From JBAVQS01 sp049694275 (GTDB taxonomy: Bacteria; Chloroflexota; Anaerolineae; UBA4142; SHND01): a DNA stretch of 24,631 nt. Position 1 is the first letter of the stretch. Each line of letters starts with the position of its first letter. The notes below the pieces were generated by a model. It was given only the letters and a program-made list of their open reading frames with translations. It searched no databases and had not been told where the DNA came from. The translations under genes were made by a program, and so were the position numbers. Below, piece after piece: positions 1-7,529 of the stretch. The stretch covers positions 1 through 24,631 of the forward strand of contig JBAVQS010000106.1 of the NCBI GenBank assembly GCA_049694275.1. Reading direction: 5' to 3'.

Positions 1-25
1 CCGCCGCGCGGGATGGGGCCTTCGT

Positions 26-55
26 AAAAAATTTCGATGGGGGCTATGCCCCCAT
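26..55 (-). terminator. GC-rich hairpin downstream of the KAP-FGE gene (terminator and/or DGR target-site hairpin)
   Basis: ATGGGGGC at 37-44 pairs perfectly with GCCCCCAT at 48-55 around a 3-nt loop. On the minus strand the stem is followed, after CGAAA, by six T (positions 31-26). That is compatible with an intrinsic terminator for the NTPase gene. DGR target sites also carry a hairpin or cruciform shortly downstream of the VR, so both roles are possible. Here the stem lies about 46 bp past the stop codon. Confidence 0.55.
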
Positions 56-100
56 ACCCTTTTCGGTCAAAACAGAGAACAAAGAACAACGGGCAGAGGA

Positions 101-2428
101 CTAGCCGGAACTCCTGGCGCAACGAAACCCCCCCCTGTTGTACGTGTCGCCCGGGTTGCCCCAGTAGCGATTAGCGCCACGGGCGTAGTTCATACCGTTG
201 AGCCAAGAGCCGCCACGCAGTATGCGTGAATCTCGACTCTCGGGATTCTCTCTGCCATCCTCTATTTTATACGGATAGGGCTTGTAAAGCGAACTGCACC
301 ATTCCCACACATTGCCGGCCATGTCCGCGAGACTGTAAAAGCTATCGCCCGCGGGCGAGTATTTGCCAACCGGCGTAGTTGTCCCCGCGTTTCCTTCCGC
401 GGTGTTGCACTTGCTCGCATCCCATTGATTGCCCCAGGCCCAGAAGCGTTTCTCTTTTTTGTCGTCGTCCCACACGGCGGCCTTTTCCCATTCCGCCTCC
501 GTGGGCAGGCGGATGGCCCCGCCCTCGCGTAATTGCCCCGCCGTGCGCAACTGCTCGGTCAGCCACGCGCAGTAAGCAACTGCATCGTCCCAATTCACGT
601 TCACGACCGGGTGCGCGGCCAATTCATCGGGAAATTCCAGGCCCGACCAATGCCCCGGCGGCTTTTGGTTGGTCGCCTTGACAAACGCCTGGTACTCGGC
701 GTTCGTCACCGGGTAGCGGGCCATTTCAAAGGCATCCACCATGACGGAATGCGACGGCTGTTCATCCTTAAAGTATCCTTTGTCCAGCCATTCTTTGGCC
801 CACGTTTTTGTCGCGGGCAGGACGAGCAACCGCTTGATCTCGTCGTCCGTTGTACCCATGCGGAATTCGCCGGCAGGGATGCGGACAAAGGTTGGGACCG
901 GGAACGACAGCGCGGCGCGGGACGCCGTCTCGGTCATGACGACCGGAACCGCCTGGGCAATCGTGCCGCGCGTGAGGGTAAAGTACGAGTCCAGCTCCTG
1001 ATAGTCCGTGATGCCGCCAAAGCAGGCATCGGCGTCGTCGGGGAAAAGGGTCAGGACACGCTTGAGCGAATCGTTGAGCAGGGTGACATCCACCGGCGGC
1101 GGCTCGGCCGGCTCCCGCGCGGCGCGCTCCAAACCGGCCAGTTCCTCACGCCCCGGGCCGCGTTCTTGCTCGCGCTCGGGCGAGACCCTCTGCTTGCGAT
1201 AGTAATTCTCCAGGTCGCGCAATCGCGACGGCTGCTGGCGCAGGCGCTCGTAGAGGGGCTGGTGACTGTGATAAATAACGACAATCTTGGCGAGCCGGAC
1301 CGGTTTGATGGGAATGGCGCGCCGGTCCGCCAGCCGCGAGATGAACAAAAAGATATTGATCGCCCGCTTGACCTTGCGCGGGTTGGTCTCCAACCCCTCC
1401 GCAAACACCTCCGCGCAGCGCGGGTCGGGAAAGGTGGCAAGCCCGCCGACGAATTGGGTCATGTCGTGCGGCTCGATGCGGGGAAGCCGGAAGGGGAGCT
1501 GGATAATCTTTTCGAGATAGTTCGCGCCGTCAATCGGGATGATCTTTTTGCCATCCCCCTCGTCCACGCCGAAATCCCGGTACTTGACTTTGATCCCGCG
1601 CGTCACGACCTCCTGATCGAGCCCGAGCATAAAGATACACCCCGGGACGTCGAGGAACAGCTTGATCGCCTCCAGCACCTCGATCGCCTTTTCCGGCAGG
1701 CAGCGGTCGAGGTCGTCCACAAAGACGACGAGGCGCTGGTCGTGCGCCATAACGTGGTCACGGATCAGGTTGCCGAACTCGACCTGGAACTGCTCGATGG
1801 AGCGAAGCTGCGCCTGGTGGTGGGTAATCACATCGCGATGAAAGGCGTCGAGCAATTCCTTTGCCCCATCAGCCTCGCCGAGCTTGCCTTGCGCCGCCTC
1901 GACCGCCTTGGTCAACGTGGAGAGACCGGGCACAAAGGCAAACGAGAGCTTGACCGCGCCGGCGACCCCTTCCTTGACCAGCGTGGGCCAGTCGACAGTC
2001 AGCCCGCCCTTTTCCTCCCATTCGACCTCGCGGTACAGCCGCTGCTCCAGCCGCTCAATGGCGCTCTTGCGCGGCTCCGGCGTACAATCCGTGCCCACGG
2101 CGTCCCGGTCGCGCAGTTCGTCGATGACTCGCAATAAAAGCGCTCGCCAGAGCGCCTCTTCCTTTTCATACTTCCACGCGTCGAACCAGGCGACGCGAAA
2201 AACGCGCCCGTCATTCTTGAGCGGGGCGCGCAGGTCCTTCTCGACAAAGCGCATGAGCGAAGTCTTGCCGCTGCCCCATGTGCCAAACAGGCCGATGACA
2301 AGCGGGCCAGCGGTGTGCGGGTCGCGGACAATGTCGAGCAGGGTCTCGGTGTACGGCTTGAAATCGAGCAGGTCGGCGTCCGCTTCGCGGTCGCTCAACA
2401 GGGCTGCCAATTTAGGCGTGTCGGCCAT
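101..2428 (-). CDS. KAP-family P-loop NTPase fused to FGE-sulfatase/C-type-lectin-fold domain; likely DGR target protein
   Basis: The 775-aa product has an N-terminal KAP NTPase: Walker A GTWGSGKT at residues 49-56 and Walker B LVVFVDDLDRC at 233-243. A linker of roughly residues 400-510 follows, rich in Arg, Glu and Pro. From about residue 512 there is a formylglycine-generating-enzyme-like domain (IPAGEFRMGT, RLPTEAEWEKAA, DMAGNVWEWC, RGGSW, GFRCAR). The usual pair of KAP transmembrane helices is not obvious, so it is probably cytosolic. KAP and other STAND-like NTPases fused to this fold occur in bacterial conflict and signalling systems, where the C-terminal lectin-like domain is the diversified ligand-binding part of DGR targets. 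The last ~35 codons fit a variable region: no codon there ends in A, and many are of AAC/TAC/GGC type. The ATG at 2428 is preceded by GAGGA about 6 nt upstream. The gene diverges from the VapBC pair. Domains are certain; the conflict role and DGR link are inferred. Confidence 0.9.
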   Translation of the reverse strand: MADTPKLAALLSDREADADLLDFKPYTETLLDIVRDPHTAGPLVIGLFGTWGSGKTSLMRFVEKDLRAPLKNDGRVFRVAWFDAWKYEKEEALWRALLLRVIDELRDRDAVGTDCTPEPRKSAIERLEQRLYREVEWEEKGGLTVDWPTLVKEGVAGAVKLSFAFVPGLSTLTKAVEAAQGKLGEADGAKELLDAFHRDVITHHQAQLRSIEQFQVEFGNLIRDHVMAHDQRLVVFVDDLDRCLPEKAIEVLEAIKLFLDVPGCIFMLGLDQEVVTRGIKVKYRDFGVDEGDGKKIIPIDGANYLEKIIQLPFRLPRIEPHDMTQFVGGLATFPDPRCAEVFAEGLETNPRKVKRAINIFLFISRLADRRAIPIKPVRLAKIVVIYHSHQPLYERLRQQPSRLRDLENYYRKQRVSPEREQERGPGREELAGLERAAREPAEPPPVDVTLLNDSLKRVLTLFPDDADACFGGITDYQELDSYFTLTRGTIAQAVPVVMTETASRAALSFPVPTFVRIPAGEFRMGTTDDEIKRLLVLPATKTWAKEWLDKGYFKDEQPSHSVMVDAFEMARYPVTNAEYQAFVKATNQKPPGHWSGLEFPDELAAHPVVNVNWDDAVAYCAWLTEQLRTAGQLREGGAIRLPTEAEWEKAAVWDDDKKEKRFWAWGNQWDASKCNTAEGNAGTTTPVGKYSPAGDSFYSLADMAGNVWEWCSSLYKPYPYKIEDGRENPESRDSRILRGGSWLNGMNYARGANRYWGNPGDTYNRGGFRCARSSG
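104..215 (-). other. Putative DGR variable region (VR) at the 3' end of the KAP-FGE gene
   Basis: This segment encodes the C-terminal RGGSW...GFRCAR block typical of DGR variable regions on FGE/C-type-lectin-fold targets. The candidate variable positions are Leu, Gly, Tyr, Tyr, Trp, Gly, Gly, Asp, Thr, Tyr, Arg and Gly, interspersed with invariant framework residues. Many of these codons could arise from AAC or AAT template codons by mutation at A only. The G-run plus TTTCGTTGCGCC near 113-130 would be the initiation-of-mutagenic-homology end. No matching template repeat was found in the window, so the call rests on codon pattern and family knowledge. Confidence 0.55.
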
Positions 2429-2524
2429 GATGTCCTCGCTTTTTGATTACGGGATGCCCCGATTTGCATCACAGGAAAATGTTACCGGAATCGTGACCCC
2501 AGTAGTGTAGCATAGAATTTGATT

Positions 2525-2530
2525 TATAAT
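2525..2530 (+). promoter_or_regulatory. -10 box of the vapBC promoter
   Basis: A perfect TATAAT lies 36 bp upstream of the antitoxin ATG. No good -35 element is present at the right distance, which would fit a weak or autoregulated promoter. This is inference from sequence only. Confidence 0.5.
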
Positions 2531-2566
2531 AGAGAGGACGTTTGCGCGTCGAAAGGAAAAATCAGT

Positions 2567-2815
2567 ATGACAAGCATTCAGCTACAATCCCACGTCGGCT
2601 CAGATGGAATCCTCAAGCTCCAAGTACCTGTTGGGGTGGTCAACGTAGACCTGGAAGTAATGGTCATTGTTACGCCGGTCCACGATCAAGTTCCACATTC
2701 AACTCGAAACACAAGCTGGCCGCAAGACTTTTTTGAATACTTTGCCGGCAGCCTGCCCGAGTTATCTAGCATTGACCCAGAAGGCGATTACGAATCCCGG
2801 AGTCTGCTCGAATGA
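2567..2815 (+). CDS. vapB: VapB-type antitoxin (small protein upstream of PIN toxin)
   Basis: This is an 82-aa acidic protein. The ATG at 2567 is preferred over the upstream in-frame start at 2519 because AAAGGA lies about 9 nt before it and the TATAAT at 2525-2530 would lie inside the longer form. The N-terminal half (QLQSHVGSDGILKLQVPVGV) resembles the short beta-rich DNA-binding or dimerisation segment of small antitoxins. The C-terminal half is acidic (LPELSSIDPEGDYESRSLLE), as expected for a toxin-wrapping tail. Its stop overlaps the toxin start by 4 bp (ATGA), so the two are translationally coupled. The exact antitoxin family was not recognised; the assignment comes mostly from its partner. 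Confidence 0.75.
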   Translation: MTSIQLQSHVGSDGILKLQVPVGVVNVDLEVMVIVTPVHDQVPHSTRNTSWPQDFFEYFAGSLPELSSIDPEGDYESRSLLE

Positions 2816-3216
2816 CTTTTCTTCTGGACACTGATACCTGTATTTCGTTCCTGCGCCAGCGCGATTCGATCGTACAGCGTCACCTTGCCGCTGTCGATTA
2901 TCACTCAATCGTTCTCTGTTCCATCGTCAAGGCAGAACTGTATTATGGCGCACAGCGCAGTTCAAATCCTGACCATGGGCTGCAAATCTTGACAGAATTT
3001 TTTGCCAACTTTACCAGCCTGCCATTCGACGATCGATGTGCTGAGACATATGGCCATATTCGCGCGCATCTCAGCCATCAAGGTACGCCGATTGGACCGA
3101 ACGATTTACTCATCGCAGCCATTGCAATCGCGCATGGCGGGATACTGGTCACCCATAACACCAGAGAATTCAGCCGCGTTCCGGATCTTCAACTGGAAGA
3201 TTGGGACAAAGAATGA
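2812..3216 (+). CDS. vapC: VapC-type PIN-domain ribonuclease toxin
   Basis: The 134-aa length is typical for VapC. The acidic active-site residues of the PIN fold are visible: Asp6 in LLDTDT, Glu42 in KAELYYG and Asp98 in PNDLLIAAIA. The terminal THNTREFSRVPDLQLEDW matches the usual VapC C-terminus. PIN toxins of this group are Mg-dependent endoribonucleases that cut tRNA or rRNA and are neutralised by the cognate VapB. The start codon overlaps the antitoxin stop. The pair sits beside the KAP-FGE gene, giving a small defence or accessory island ahead of metG. All catalytic residues appear intact, so the toxin is probably functional. Confidence 0.9.
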   Translation: MTFLLDTDTCISFLRQRDSIVQRHLAAVDYHSIVLCSIVKAELYYGAQRSSNPDHGLQILTEFFANFTSLPFDDRCAETYGHIRAHLSHQGTPIGPNDLLIAAIAIAHGGILVTHNTREFSRVPDLQLEDWDKE

Positions 3217-3239
3217 CTGAAGGGGAAACGCATTCGCGT

Positions 3240-3269
3240 TTGCTACGGACCGTATAACTGTGGTAAAAT
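3240..3269 (+). promoter_or_regulatory. Sigma-70-type promoter upstream of a structured RNA and metG
   Basis: The -35 TTGCTA (3240-3245) and -10 TAAAAT (3264-3269) are separated by 18 nt. The predicted transcription start is near 3276, just before the structured segment. This is a motif match only. Confidence 0.5.
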
Positions 3270-3276
3270 AAGGGCA

Positions 3277-3423
3277 TTAGAGGTTGGCAATGTTCTATTC
3301 TATTTCTTTATCACTGGGGATGCCTAGCGGCGTGCTGTAAAGGCGCGGCGCGGCTGTCCCGCGCCGTGGATACAGTACGCCTCGCCGCGAGTTCGCACGA
3401 ACCCAGCGGCGTTTTTATTTTAT
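3277..3423 (+). ncRNA. Candidate structured small RNA or attenuated metG leader with intrinsic terminator
   Basis: A nested hairpin is formed by 3329-3339 pairing with 3371-3381 (11 bp, one G-U). Inside it, GGCGCGG (3342-3348) pairs with CCGCGCC (3359-3365). A second hairpin follows: GCCGC (3384-3388) with GCGGC (3406-3410), enclosing GTTC/GAAC, then GTTTTTATTTTAT, a good intrinsic terminator. CTAGCGGCG (3325-3333) can also pair, with one mismatch, with CGCCGCGAG at 3383-3391. That would compete with the terminator. No T-box consensus or known riboswitch core was recognised. It could be a free-standing small RNA or a conditional terminator controlling metG, which begins 108 nt further on. Confidence 0.5.
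3384..3423 (+). terminator. Intrinsic terminator ahead of metG
   Basis: The GCCGC/GCGGC stem with an inner GTTC-GCAC-GAAC helix is followed at once by a T-rich run. It faces plus-strand transcription from the promoter near 3240-3269 and lies upstream of metG. Confidence 0.65.
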
Positions 3424-3428
3424 GGGAG

Positions 3429-3468
3429 GTAGGCAAGTAGAAAAGTAAACAGGTAGACAGGTGGGGCA
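3429..3468 (+). repeat. Five degenerate 8-bp tandem repeats
   Basis: The successive octamers are GTAGGCAA, GTAGAAAA, GTAAACAG, GTAGACAG and GTGGGGCA. They share a GTA-R core in register and lie between the terminator and the metG ribosome-binding site. Confidence 0.6.
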
Positions 3469-3484
3469 TGTGCAACCTGTCTAC
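3453..3484. repeat. 10-bp inverted repeat in the metG 5' region
   Basis: GTAGACAGGT (3453-3462) is the exact reverse complement of ACCTGTCTAC (3475-3484), with a 12-nt loop. ACCTGTC occurs again near 3491-3497, so alternative pairings exist. It could be a leader hairpin or an operator for metG, or a by-product of the adjacent octamer array. Confidence 0.6.
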
Positions 3485-3530
3485 GTGTGTACCTGTCTTC
3501 CGCTAGACTGGTTATCAAGGAGCATTTATC

Positions 3531-5351
3531 ATGGCTAATAAAATTGGTGTGTTTGTCGCGTGGCCGTACGCCAACGGCCCGCTGCATCTCGGACATATTG
3601 CGGGGGCTTATCTGACCGCGGATATTTTTGCGCGTTATCATCGACTGCTCGGCAACGACGTCCTGATGGTCTCGGGCTCGGATACGCACGGCACGCCGGT
3701 GACGGTGACCGCCGAGGAAGAGCATACGACGCCGCACGACGTCTTTCAGCGCTATCACCACATTTTCCTGAAATCGCTTGAAAAACTCGGCATCTCGTTT
3801 GACCTCTTTACACACACAGATACCGAGAACCACCACCGCGTGTCGCAGGATATCTTTTTGAAGCTGTACCGGGATGGTCACATCTACCAGGCGACGGAGA
3901 AACAGCTCTATTGCCAGGAGCATGCGCGCTTTTTGCCCGACCGGTATATCGGCGGCGAATGCCCGATCTGTCACTATCCGCGCGCCCGGGGCGATCAGTG
4001 CGAGAACTGCGGCAACCTGCTCGACGCCTTGCAGCTCGTCAACCCGCGCTGCCTGCTGGCCCCGGCCGGGGAAGCTCATCATCTCGAGGTGCGTGACTCG
4101 GAGCACTTTTACCTGGACTTGCCCAAGTTCAACAAGGCCTTGCTCGACTGGGCCAGGACACGTACCGGGTGGAAGCCCAATGTCCTCACCTTTACGCTCA
4201 ACTATTTGCGCGGCGACGGGACCGACGAGAATCCGACCGGGCTGCATGGCCGCGCCATCACGCGCGACCTCGACTGGGGCATCTCCCTGCCACCCGAAGT
4301 GGGCGATTATCCCGGCAAGCGCATCTATGTCTGGTTCGAAGCGGTCATCGGCTATTACTCGGCCTCCATCGAATGGGCCGCGAACAATGGGCGGGGCGAT
4401 CAATGGAAAGAGTGGTGGAAAGCACCGGTCCCGGAAGCGGAGCAGAGCGGAAGCGCCGATGACGTGCGCCCGTACTATTTCATCGGCAAGGACAATATCC
4501 CTTTTCACACCGTCATCTGGCCGGCAATAATCCTGGGGTATGGCGATGGCAAGCTGCCCCTACCCTATGATGTGCCGGCAAACGAATTTCTGAATCTCGA
4601 AGGGCGCAAGATCAGCAAGTCGGCGCACTGGGCGGTCTGGATTAACGATTACCTCGACAGCTATGACCCGGACCCGCTTCGTTACCTGCTGACGAGCAAC
4701 ATGCCCGAATATGCCGACACGGATTTCACCTGGCACGAGTTCGTGCGGCGCAACAACGACGAACTGGTCGGGACCTGGGGGAACCTGGCCAACCGCGTCA
4801 TCACCTTTGCCTACAAGAATTTCGACAAACAGGTACCCGCCCCCGGGGAGTTGACCGAGCAGGACCGCGCCCTCATCGCCAAGAGCGAGCACGCGTTCGA
4901 GACGGTCGGCGCGGCGCTGGCGCATACCCGCTTTCGGGATGGCATCCAGGAGGCGTTCGAGGTGGCGCGTGAGGCCAACGCCTACCTGAATGCGAACGAG
5001 CCGTGGAAAACCATCAAGCAGGACCGGGCTCGCGCGGCGACGGTGGTCTATGTCGCCCTGCGCGTCATCGACAATCTCAAGACCCTGCTCTATCCCTACC
5101 TGCCGTTCTCCTCCGCCGACCTCCACCGGCAGTTGGGATATGCAGGGAGCCTGGCTGGCTCGTTCGAGATCAAGACCTTTCAGGAGACCACACGCTCACA
5201 CGAGGCGCTCGTCTATAGTCCGCCGACGGCCAAGACGAGCTGGGCGCCAAGCACGCTTGCACCCGGCCAAAAACTGGGCGAGCCTAAAGCTCTCTATAAA
5301 AAGCTCGAAGAGAGCATCGTCGAGGTCGAAAGAGCCAAGCTCGGCAAGTAA
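3531..5351 (+). CDS. metG: Methionyl-tRNA synthetase
   Basis: The 606-aa class I synthetase charges tRNA-Met using ATP and methionine. The HIGH-type signature HLGH is at residues 19-22 within PYANGPLHLGHIAGAY. The zinc knuckle CPIC...CENC is at C144, C147, C157 and C160. The KMSKS-type loop is KISKS at 360-364. An alpha-helical anticodon-binding domain follows (NLANRVITFAYKNFD and after). The protein ends without the C-terminal EMAP/Trbp111-like domain found in longer MetRS forms. The ATG at 3531 has AAGGAG 8 nt upstream. The gene follows a terminator and an inverted repeat, suggesting its own regulated leader, and ends at a strong bidirectional terminator. Confidence 0.97.
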   Translation: MANKIGVFVAWPYANGPLHLGHIAGAYLTADIFARYHRLLGNDVLMVSGSDTHGTPVTVTAEEEHTTPHDVFQRYHHIFLKSLEKLGISFDLFTHTDTENHHRVSQDIFLKLYRDGHIYQATEKQLYCQEHARFLPDRYIGGECPICHYPRARGDQCENCGNLLDALQLVNPRCLLAPAGEAHHLEVRDSEHFYLDLPKFNKALLDWARTRTGWKPNVLTFTLNYLRGDGTDENPTGLHGRAITRDLDWGISLPPEVGDYPGKRIYVWFEAVIGYYSASIEWAANNGRGDQWKEWWKAPVPEAEQSGSADDVRPYYFIGKDNIPFHTVIWPAIILGYGDGKLPLPYDVPANEFLNLEGRKISKSAHWAVWINDYLDSYDPDPLRYLLTSNMPEYADTDFTWHEFVRRNNDELVGTWGNLANRVITFAYKNFDKQVPAPGELTEQDRALIAKSEHAFETVGAALAHTRFRDGIQEAFEVAREANAYLNANEPWKTIKQDRARAATVVYVALRVIDNLKTLLYPYLPFSSADLHRQLGYAGSLAGSFEIKTFQETTRSHEALVYSPPTAKTSWAPSTLAPGQKLGEPKALYKKLEESIVEVERAKLGK

Positions 5352-5355
5352 AAAC

Positions 5356-5384
5356 CAACCCCGTCCCACGAGCGGACGGGGTTG
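5356..5384. terminator. Bidirectional intrinsic terminator between metG and the DksA-like gene
   Basis: CAACCCCGTCC (5356-5366) pairs perfectly with GGACGGGGTTG (5374-5384) around a 7-nt loop. T-rich tracts flank it on both strands (CTTTTC after it on plus, GGTTTTTAC on minus). It serves the two convergent genes. Confidence 0.9.
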
Positions 5385-5392
5385 ACTCTTTT

Positions 5393-5971
5393 CTATTTAC
5401 TCGGCATCCCGCGTCTGGCCTGACGCTCGGCTAGAATCTTGCACTGGATACAGTGTCGGGTCTCGGGAAAGATTTTGAGGCGCTCGGGGTCGATCGGCTT
5501 GCCGCAGTTCTGGCAGATGCCATACTTGCCCGCCGCGGCGGCCTGAAGGGCATTCTCTAGCTTTTCCAGGCGGGCCTCAAAAGCCATCACCAGCCCCAGC
5601 GTCTTTTCCCGGTCATAGACGCTCAGGTCCACTTCATCCCCGGTCAGTTCCGGCGTTTCCAACAACTCGGCTCGCAAGCGGTTCAGTTCGGCCAAGACCT
5701 GATCCCACTCGTGCTGCAACTGCTCACGCGGGCTCAAATTCGTAACCGCGACGGGTGCGGATTTGCCATTCCCGTTTCCAGTCACGGGGCGCACGACGCC
5801 ACTTCCCTTTGCGGCAGGGTGCGGGCCATGTCCATTGTGATTGACGACGCGACCGGTTCGCCGCCCGGCGCCATTCCCATTCTGCTTCCGGGCGTGCGTG
5901 GTTCTTTTCGACGCAGGCGATCGGGGTTTCAACCGGCCGGCCTTGCGGATCGGGTTCTGAGTGCTTGGCAT
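5393..5971 (-). CDS. DksA/TraR-type C4 zinc-finger protein
   Basis: The 192-aa product has an N-terminal ~75 residues that are basic and low-complexity, rich in Arg, Lys, Asn, Gly and His. A coiled coil spans about residues 82-147. A C-terminal C4 zinc finger follows: C153, C156, C174 and C177 in CQNC...HCIQC. This is the DksA/TraR/YocK architecture, whose members bind RNA polymerase through the secondary channel or act as general stress proteins. The DksA acidic coiled-coil-tip signature is not clear, so the RNAP role is uncertain. The ATG at 5971 is chosen over the in-frame start at 6064 because AGGAGG lies 5 nt before it. The basic tail could bind nucleic acid (inference). Confidence 0.85.
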   Translation of the reverse strand: MPSTQNPIRKAGRLKPRSPASKRTTHARKQNGNGAGRRTGRVVNHNGHGPHPAAKGSGVVRPVTGNGNGKSAPVAVTNLSPREQLQHEWDQVLAELNRLRAELLETPELTGDEVDLSVYDREKTLGLVMAFEARLEKLENALQAAAAGKYGICQNCGKPIDPERLKIFPETRHCIQCKILAERQARRGMPSK

Positions 5972-6053
5972 ACCTGCCTCCTCGGCCTTGAGGGTCTCGG
6001 AATTTGGAGCGTATATATCACAAAAACCGGCGTGCGTCAACTGCAACCAAAGC

Positions 6054-6091
6054 AAAAGGGTCAAGAACGCGCCGGCTGGCGCGCTTGACCC
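6054..6091 (-). terminator. Intrinsic terminator of the NfeD operon
   Basis: GGGTCAAG (6058-6065) pairs with CTTGACCC (6084-6091), with an inner GCGCC/GGCGC helix and GGCT loop. On the minus strand it is followed by TTTTGCTTTGG. It lies about 55 bp past the stop of the protease gene. Confidence 0.8.
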
Positions 6092-6146
6092 TCCCTGAAA
6101 CCCATTCTATGCCCCAGGCGGTTTGGCTGACCAGGGCCAGAAAGCC

Positions 6147-7529
6147 TTATTTTTCAGGGTTTTCCGGCGTGATTCGCGCGACATGAAACCGGATTCCCTC
6201 TATGCCAACCACCTGCACCCGCTCACCCGTGTGAATGGGTGGGGTTTCTGTCTGTGCGGTCCACTCTTCACTCCGGACCCGGACCGTGCCCTCCGGATTC
6301 AACTCGCTTGTGGCGACGCCGCGTGCGCCCAGATAAGGAGACATTCCAGTAATAACGGGCAATTTGCGGCTCCGCACGGCAGCCCGGAGGGCAAAAACGA
6401 AAAACCCGGTCGTCAAGAGCGCCATGGCGGCGATGACATAGGGAGAAACGGTGACTTGAGGGACATCGGGCTCGGGCGGAGTGAAAGGACGGAATAAAAA
6501 GAGGGCACCGAGGACAAAGGCGACAATTCCCCCCAGCGTCAAGAAAAAACTGTTGACCTTGAGGTCCACGACAAACATGATAATCGAGGCAATAATCAGC
6601 AGAACGGAGGCCCAATTGGTGGGCAGGTTGAAGAGGGCCACCCCTGCCAGGATCAGGCAGATGACGCCGGTCACTCCAGGCAAAATGGCCCCCGGGTTGA
6701 AAATTTCTGCGATGAGAGCCAACGAGCCGAGCGTCAGTAGAATGGCCACTACGCTGGGGTCGAACAGGATGTGCAGGGCCTGTTCAAAGACTGTCATATC
6801 CAGCGGATGAATGACCGCCCCTCGGGTATGCAGCGTCACCTGGCTCCCGTTCGCATCGACGGTCCGCCCATCGAGCTGGTTCAGCAGGTCGTTCATATCA
6901 CGGGCGACGATATCGACGACGTGTTGGTCGAGCGCCTCCTTCTCCGTCAGTGAGACGCTTTCGCGCACCGCTTTTTCCGCCCAATCGGCGTTCCGCCCGC
7001 GCCGCTCGGCAACCGTGCGAATGAGCGCCGCCGCGTCATTGGTAATCTTGATCCCCTCCGTCCCGGTAATATCCTCCCCATTCGGGCCCACCGGGTGAGC
7101 CGCGCCAATATTCGTCACAGGCGCCATGGCCGCGACGTTCGCGGCATAGGTGATAAAGGTTCCGGCCGAGCCGGCCCGCGCGCCCGAGGGGGAGATATAC
7201 ACCACGACCGGCACCGGCGAGGCCAGCATCGATTGGACCAGTGCGCGGGTCGCTTCGAGATCGCCGCCGGGAGTGTCCATCTGGATGATGAGCGCCTGCG
7301 CTCCATCCTGCTGCGCAACGCCGAGCACCCGCTGGACATAACCTACGGTGAACATATCGACGGTGGTGTTGAGGGTCGCGACGTCCACCCGCGCCGCGCT
7401 CTGCGCCAGGGCGCGGCCAGGCAAGGCCAGGCCGAGGAGGAGATAGACGCCGGCCAGAGCGACAAGCGCCCAGAGCAACGAAACGCGCCAATCGACCAGC
7501 CTCGCACGCGCCTGATTTTGTGTTTTCAT
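6147..7529 (-). CDS. NfeD family ClpP-class membrane serine protease (SppA-like)
   Basis: The 460-aa product has an N-terminal signal/TM segment at about residues 17-42. A ClpP/crotonase-fold protease domain with a Ser/Lys dyad follows: Ser121 in GARAGSAGTF and Lys161 in GIKITNDAA, 40 residues apart as in the archaeal 1510-N protease. Next come four hydrophobic helices (about 245-380) and a C-terminal OB-fold NfeD domain (GARGVATSELNPEGTVRVRSEEW). Long-form NfeD proteases act in membrane quality control, often with a stomatin; no stomatin gene is visible here. The ATG at 7529 overlaps the preceding stop as ATGA and is preferred to the TTG at 7544. It is the third gene of an operon, followed by a terminator. 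Confidence 0.92.
   Translation of the reverse strand: MKTQNQARARLVDWRVSLLWALVALAGVYLLLGLALPGRALAQSAARVDVATLNTTVDMFTVGYVQRVLGVAQQDGAQALIIQMDTPGGDLEATRALVQSMLASPVPVVVYISPSGARAGSAGTFITYAANVAAMAPVTNIGAAHPVGPNGEDITGTEGIKITNDAAALIRTVAERRGRNADWAEKAVRESVSLTEKEALDQHVVDIVARDMNDLLNQLDGRTVDANGSQVTLHTRGAVIHPLDMTVFEQALHILFDPSVVAILLTLGSLALIAEIFNPGAILPGVTGVICLILAGVALFNLPTNWASVLLIIASIIMFVVDLKVNSFFLTLGGIVAFVLGALFLFRPFTPPEPDVPQVTVSPYVIAAMALLTTGFFVFALRAAVRSRKLPVITGMSPYLGARGVATSELNPEGTVRVRSEEWTAQTETPPIHTGERVQVVGIEGIRFHVARITPENPEK

Noticed and set aside
1..100. DGR template repeat inside the window
   Set aside because: No segment matching the variable region at 104-215 was found elsewhere in the window. If it exists, it lies beyond position 1.
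533..2137. A 534-aa plus-strand reading frame opposite the KAP-FGE gene
   Set aside because: It has no recognisable domain and is the GC-driven shadow of the minus-strand gene, which has clear motifs.
3277..3530. T-box riboswitch upstream of metG
   Set aside because: The conserved T-box (AGGGUGGNACCGCG-type) sequence and a Met specifier loop were looked for and not found.
3420..4508. A 362-aa minus-strand reading frame opposite metG
   Set aside because: It is antisense to the MetRS catalytic domain and shows no family resemblance; a shadow frame.
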